Assembly: GCA_944381095.1 (NCBI GenBank)
Contig: CALWJW010000013.1
Span: forward strand, 1 to 33,745
Length of the DNA stretch: 33,745 nucleotides
Origin: an uncultured Clostridia bacterium
Lineage (GTDB): Bacteria > Bacillota > Clostridia > Oscillospirales > CAG-272
Direction: 5' to 3'
Shown here: piece by piece, positions 32,726-33,745 of the stretch
How the letters are laid out: each line of letters begins with the position of its first letter
How positions within the stretch are numbered: position 1 is the stretch's first letter
Notes under the pieces: model-generated
The model's database searches: none
Told to the model about the DNA's origin: nothing
The model's input: only the letters and a program-made list of their open reading frames with translations
Made by a program: the position numbers and the translations under genes

Positions 32726-33100
32726 ATGGATAACGAAACACTTAACAACAATGTTGATGAAACAGTTGCCGAAGCGGCTGAAACCGCAGCTCCCGCTGCC
32801 GAAGCCGCTGCCGAAGCCGCTGCCGAAAACGCAGCCGAAAACGTAGCGCCAGCGAGAAATGTACAGCGTCCCGCTCCCATGAACCGCGGAAAACGCAAGA
32901 AGGTCTGCATGTTCTGCGCCGATAAGATCGATCATATCGACTATAAGGACATAGCCAGACTGAGAAAATGTATAAGCGTGGAAAGTTCAAAAATTCTTCC
33001 CCGCAGAGTTATCGGTACTTGTGCAAAGCATCAGCGTCAGGTAACCGTTGCCGTAAAGCGCGCAAGAACAGTTGCTCTTCTCGCTTACGTCAGCGACTGA
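32726..33100 (+). CDS. rpsR: 30S ribosomal protein S18 with acidic Ala/Glu-rich N-terminal extension
   Basis: Ribosomal S18 of 124 residues. The conserved core from about residue 55 on ([39 protein letters not shown]) is standard and has four cysteines (C61, C64, C82, C99), the zinc-binding C+ form. In front lies an extension of about 45 residues that is unusually rich in alanine and glutamate, with repeated AAE-type units. Typical S18 is about 75-80 residues. AAAGGAG lies 11 bases before the ATG. Last gene of the operon, followed by a terminator. Confidence 0.95.
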   Translation: MDNETLNNNVDETVAEAAETAAPAAEAAAEAAAENAAENVAPARNVQRPAPMNRGKRKKVCMFCADKIDHIDYKDIARLRKCISVESSKILPRRVIGTCAKHQRQVTVAVKRARTVALLAYVSD

Positions 33101-33126
33101 CCGTTTATAACTTAAAGCTAAAACTT

Positions 33127-33164
33127 CCCGTGACCGGATTTCGGTTGCGGGTCGTTTTTATTTT
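33127..33164 (+). terminator. Intrinsic terminator of rpsF-ssb-rpsR
   Basis: CCCGTGACCG (33127-33136) pairs with CGGTTGCGGG (33142-33151) around a five-base loop, including two G-U pairs, followed by T5-A-T4. It lies 26 bases after the rpsR stop. Confidence 0.9.
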
Positions 33165-33332
33165 ACTTGCAGGGTAGTGCGAAACCGGAAAAACAATTGT
33201 CAACAGTTTTTCAATAAACAGAGCAGATTCAAAAAAACTACCGTCGAATGCATCAAATAATTTTCTTTTAATACTTACCGAAAACTACTCTGAAACAAAG
33301 ATATTTTCACCGGCGCACATAGCAGACAACGA

Positions 33333-33362
33333 TTCACATTGCCGGCATCATCCGCATATAAT
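33333..33362 (+). promoter_or_regulatory. Promoter of the collagen-like gene, sigma-A or sporulation sigma-E type
   Basis: Two readings share these bases. Sigma-A: TTCACA (33333-33338), 18-base spacer, TATAAT (33357-33362). Sigma-E type: TCACATT (33334-33340), 14-base spacer, CATATAAT (33355-33362), which is close to the mother-cell sporulation consensus known from Bacillus. The sequence alone does not decide. The gap before it (33165-33332) holds nothing I can support. Confidence 0.65.
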
Positions 33363-33397
33363 GTGATGATAACATCTCATACGCAGAGTAACTGATT

Positions 33398-33745
33398 ATG
33401 AAAAAAGATAAACAATCTCCAGAAACGACCGGCTGTTGTGATCTTAATAACAAACGCTGTTTTTGCCGTTGTTGCCGTCCCGGACCACCGGGTCCGCAGG
33501 GTCCCCAAGGTGAAGTCGGTCCACAGGGTCCGCAAGGTGAAGTTGGTCCGCAGGGTCCGCAAGGTGAAGTCGGTCCGCAAGGTCCGCAAGGTGAAGTCGG
33601 TCCGCAGGGTCCGCAAGGCGAAATCGGTCCGCAGGGTCCGCAAGGTGAAATCGGTCCGCAGGGTCCGCAAGGCGAAATCGGTCCGCAGGGTCCGCAAGGT
33701 GAAGTCGGTCCGCAGGGTCCGCAAGGTGAAGTTGGTCCACAGGGT
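33398..33745 (+). CDS. Collagen-like repeat protein, 5' part, cut by window edge
   Basis: The frame starts at ATG 33398 and stays open to the right edge (116 codons seen). The first 31 residues are hydrophilic and Cys-rich, with [18 protein letters not shown] holding seven cysteines and no signal peptide. From residue 32 the chain is pure Gly-X-Y: nine copies of a nine-residue unit, GPQGPQGEV or GPQGPQGEI, and a partial tenth. Such proteins form triple-helical filaments and in spore formers often sit on the exosporium (BclA-like). The ribosome binding site is weak (AGAGTAAC). A C-terminal trimerisation domain would be beyond the window. Unrelated phage tail-fibre use of such repeats is an alternative. 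Confidence 0.88.
   Translation, partial: MKKDKQSPETTGCCDLNNKRCFCRCCRPGPPGPQGPQGEVGPQGPQGEVGPQGPQGEVGPQGPQGEVGPQGPQGEIGPQGPQGEIGPQGPQGEIGPQGPQGEVGPQGPQGEVGPQG
33491..33745 (+). repeat. 27-bp tandem repeats encoding Gly-Pro-Gln units
   Basis: Nine full 27-base units begin at 33491, with a 12-base partial unit at the edge. Units differ by only a few bases, mostly silent third positions (GGT or GGC, CAG or CAA, CCG or CCA) and GTC/GTT versus ATC in the last codon, so recent expansion is likely. Units 5 to 7 (33599-33679) carry the Ile form and the others the Val form. Such arrays are prone to slippage and to assembly collapse. Confidence 0.95.

Noticed and set aside
33377-33740. Minus-strand repetitive frames (LRTLRTDF and DPADRLHLA types)
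   Set aside because: Artefacts of the antisense strand of the collagen repeats.
33491-33745. CRISPR-like array
   Set aside because: The repeats are contiguous, in frame and encode Gly-X-Y; there are no unique spacers.

Overview
The window looks like chromosomal DNA of a low-to-moderate GC Gram-positive bacterium, most likely in the Clostridia (Oscillospirales-like gut lineages would fit). Reasons: the dgt-dnaG order, a FolT-type ECF substrate subunit behind a tetrahydrofolate riboswitch, a TSCPD-domain protein, a CwlD-type sporulation amidase, CCA-encoding tRNAs, strong AGGAGG-type ribosome binding sites and near-consensus sigma-A promoters. No phage, IS element or CRISPR array was seen. The genus cannot be fixed from this sequence alone.

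Layout. 1-5520 (minus): dnaG (cut by the left edge) and dgt, then hflX-yigZ and mtnN. 5631-10573 (minus): tRNA-Lys with its own promoter and terminator, and a translation-quality operon tsaE-tsaB-rpiB-alaS-TSCPD gene. 10634-10754 (plus): tRNA-Arg(CCG). 10982-15744 (minus): gltX-glnS-metY. 16013-18690 (minus): a HAD phosphatase, an AEC permease and an unknown polytopic membrane protein. 18897-24450 (plus): a catabolic-looking cluster of an aconitase-superfamily hydratase, a KdgF-like cupin, a xylose-isomerase-like TIM barrel and an unrecognised 556-residue protein, from a consensus promoter to an intrinsic terminator. 24717-26828 (minus): folT-folC under a strong promoter, a THF riboswitch and a hairpin that can mask the folT ribosome binding site. 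26904-30465 (minus): a DUF815 ATPase, radA and cwlD. 30466-30954: a gene-less stretch with a candidate structured RNA ending in an intrinsic terminator. 30955-31587 (minus): a small membrane protein. 31782-33164 (plus): rpsF-ssb-rpsR. 33398 to the right edge (plus): the start of a collagen-like protein with a Cys-rich head and 27-bp coding repeats.

How the parts work together. Most of the window is housekeeping: replication (dnaG, ssb), nucleotide pools (dgt), ribosome rescue and biogenesis (hflX, rpsF, rpsR), tRNA charging and modification (alaS, glnS, gltX, tsaB, tsaE), folate uptake and retention (folT, folC), methionine and SAM recycling (metY, mtnN). The best candidate for an undescribed system is the plus-strand cluster at 18897-24450. 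It pairs a non-TCA aconitase-family enzyme with a KdgF-like cupin and a sugar-epimerase fold, which suggests uronate or sugar-acid breakdown. Other points of interest are a C3-A70 mismatch in tRNA-Lys, the riboswitch-controlled folate operon, the candidate RNA at 30661-30845 and the collagen-like surface protein at the right edge.
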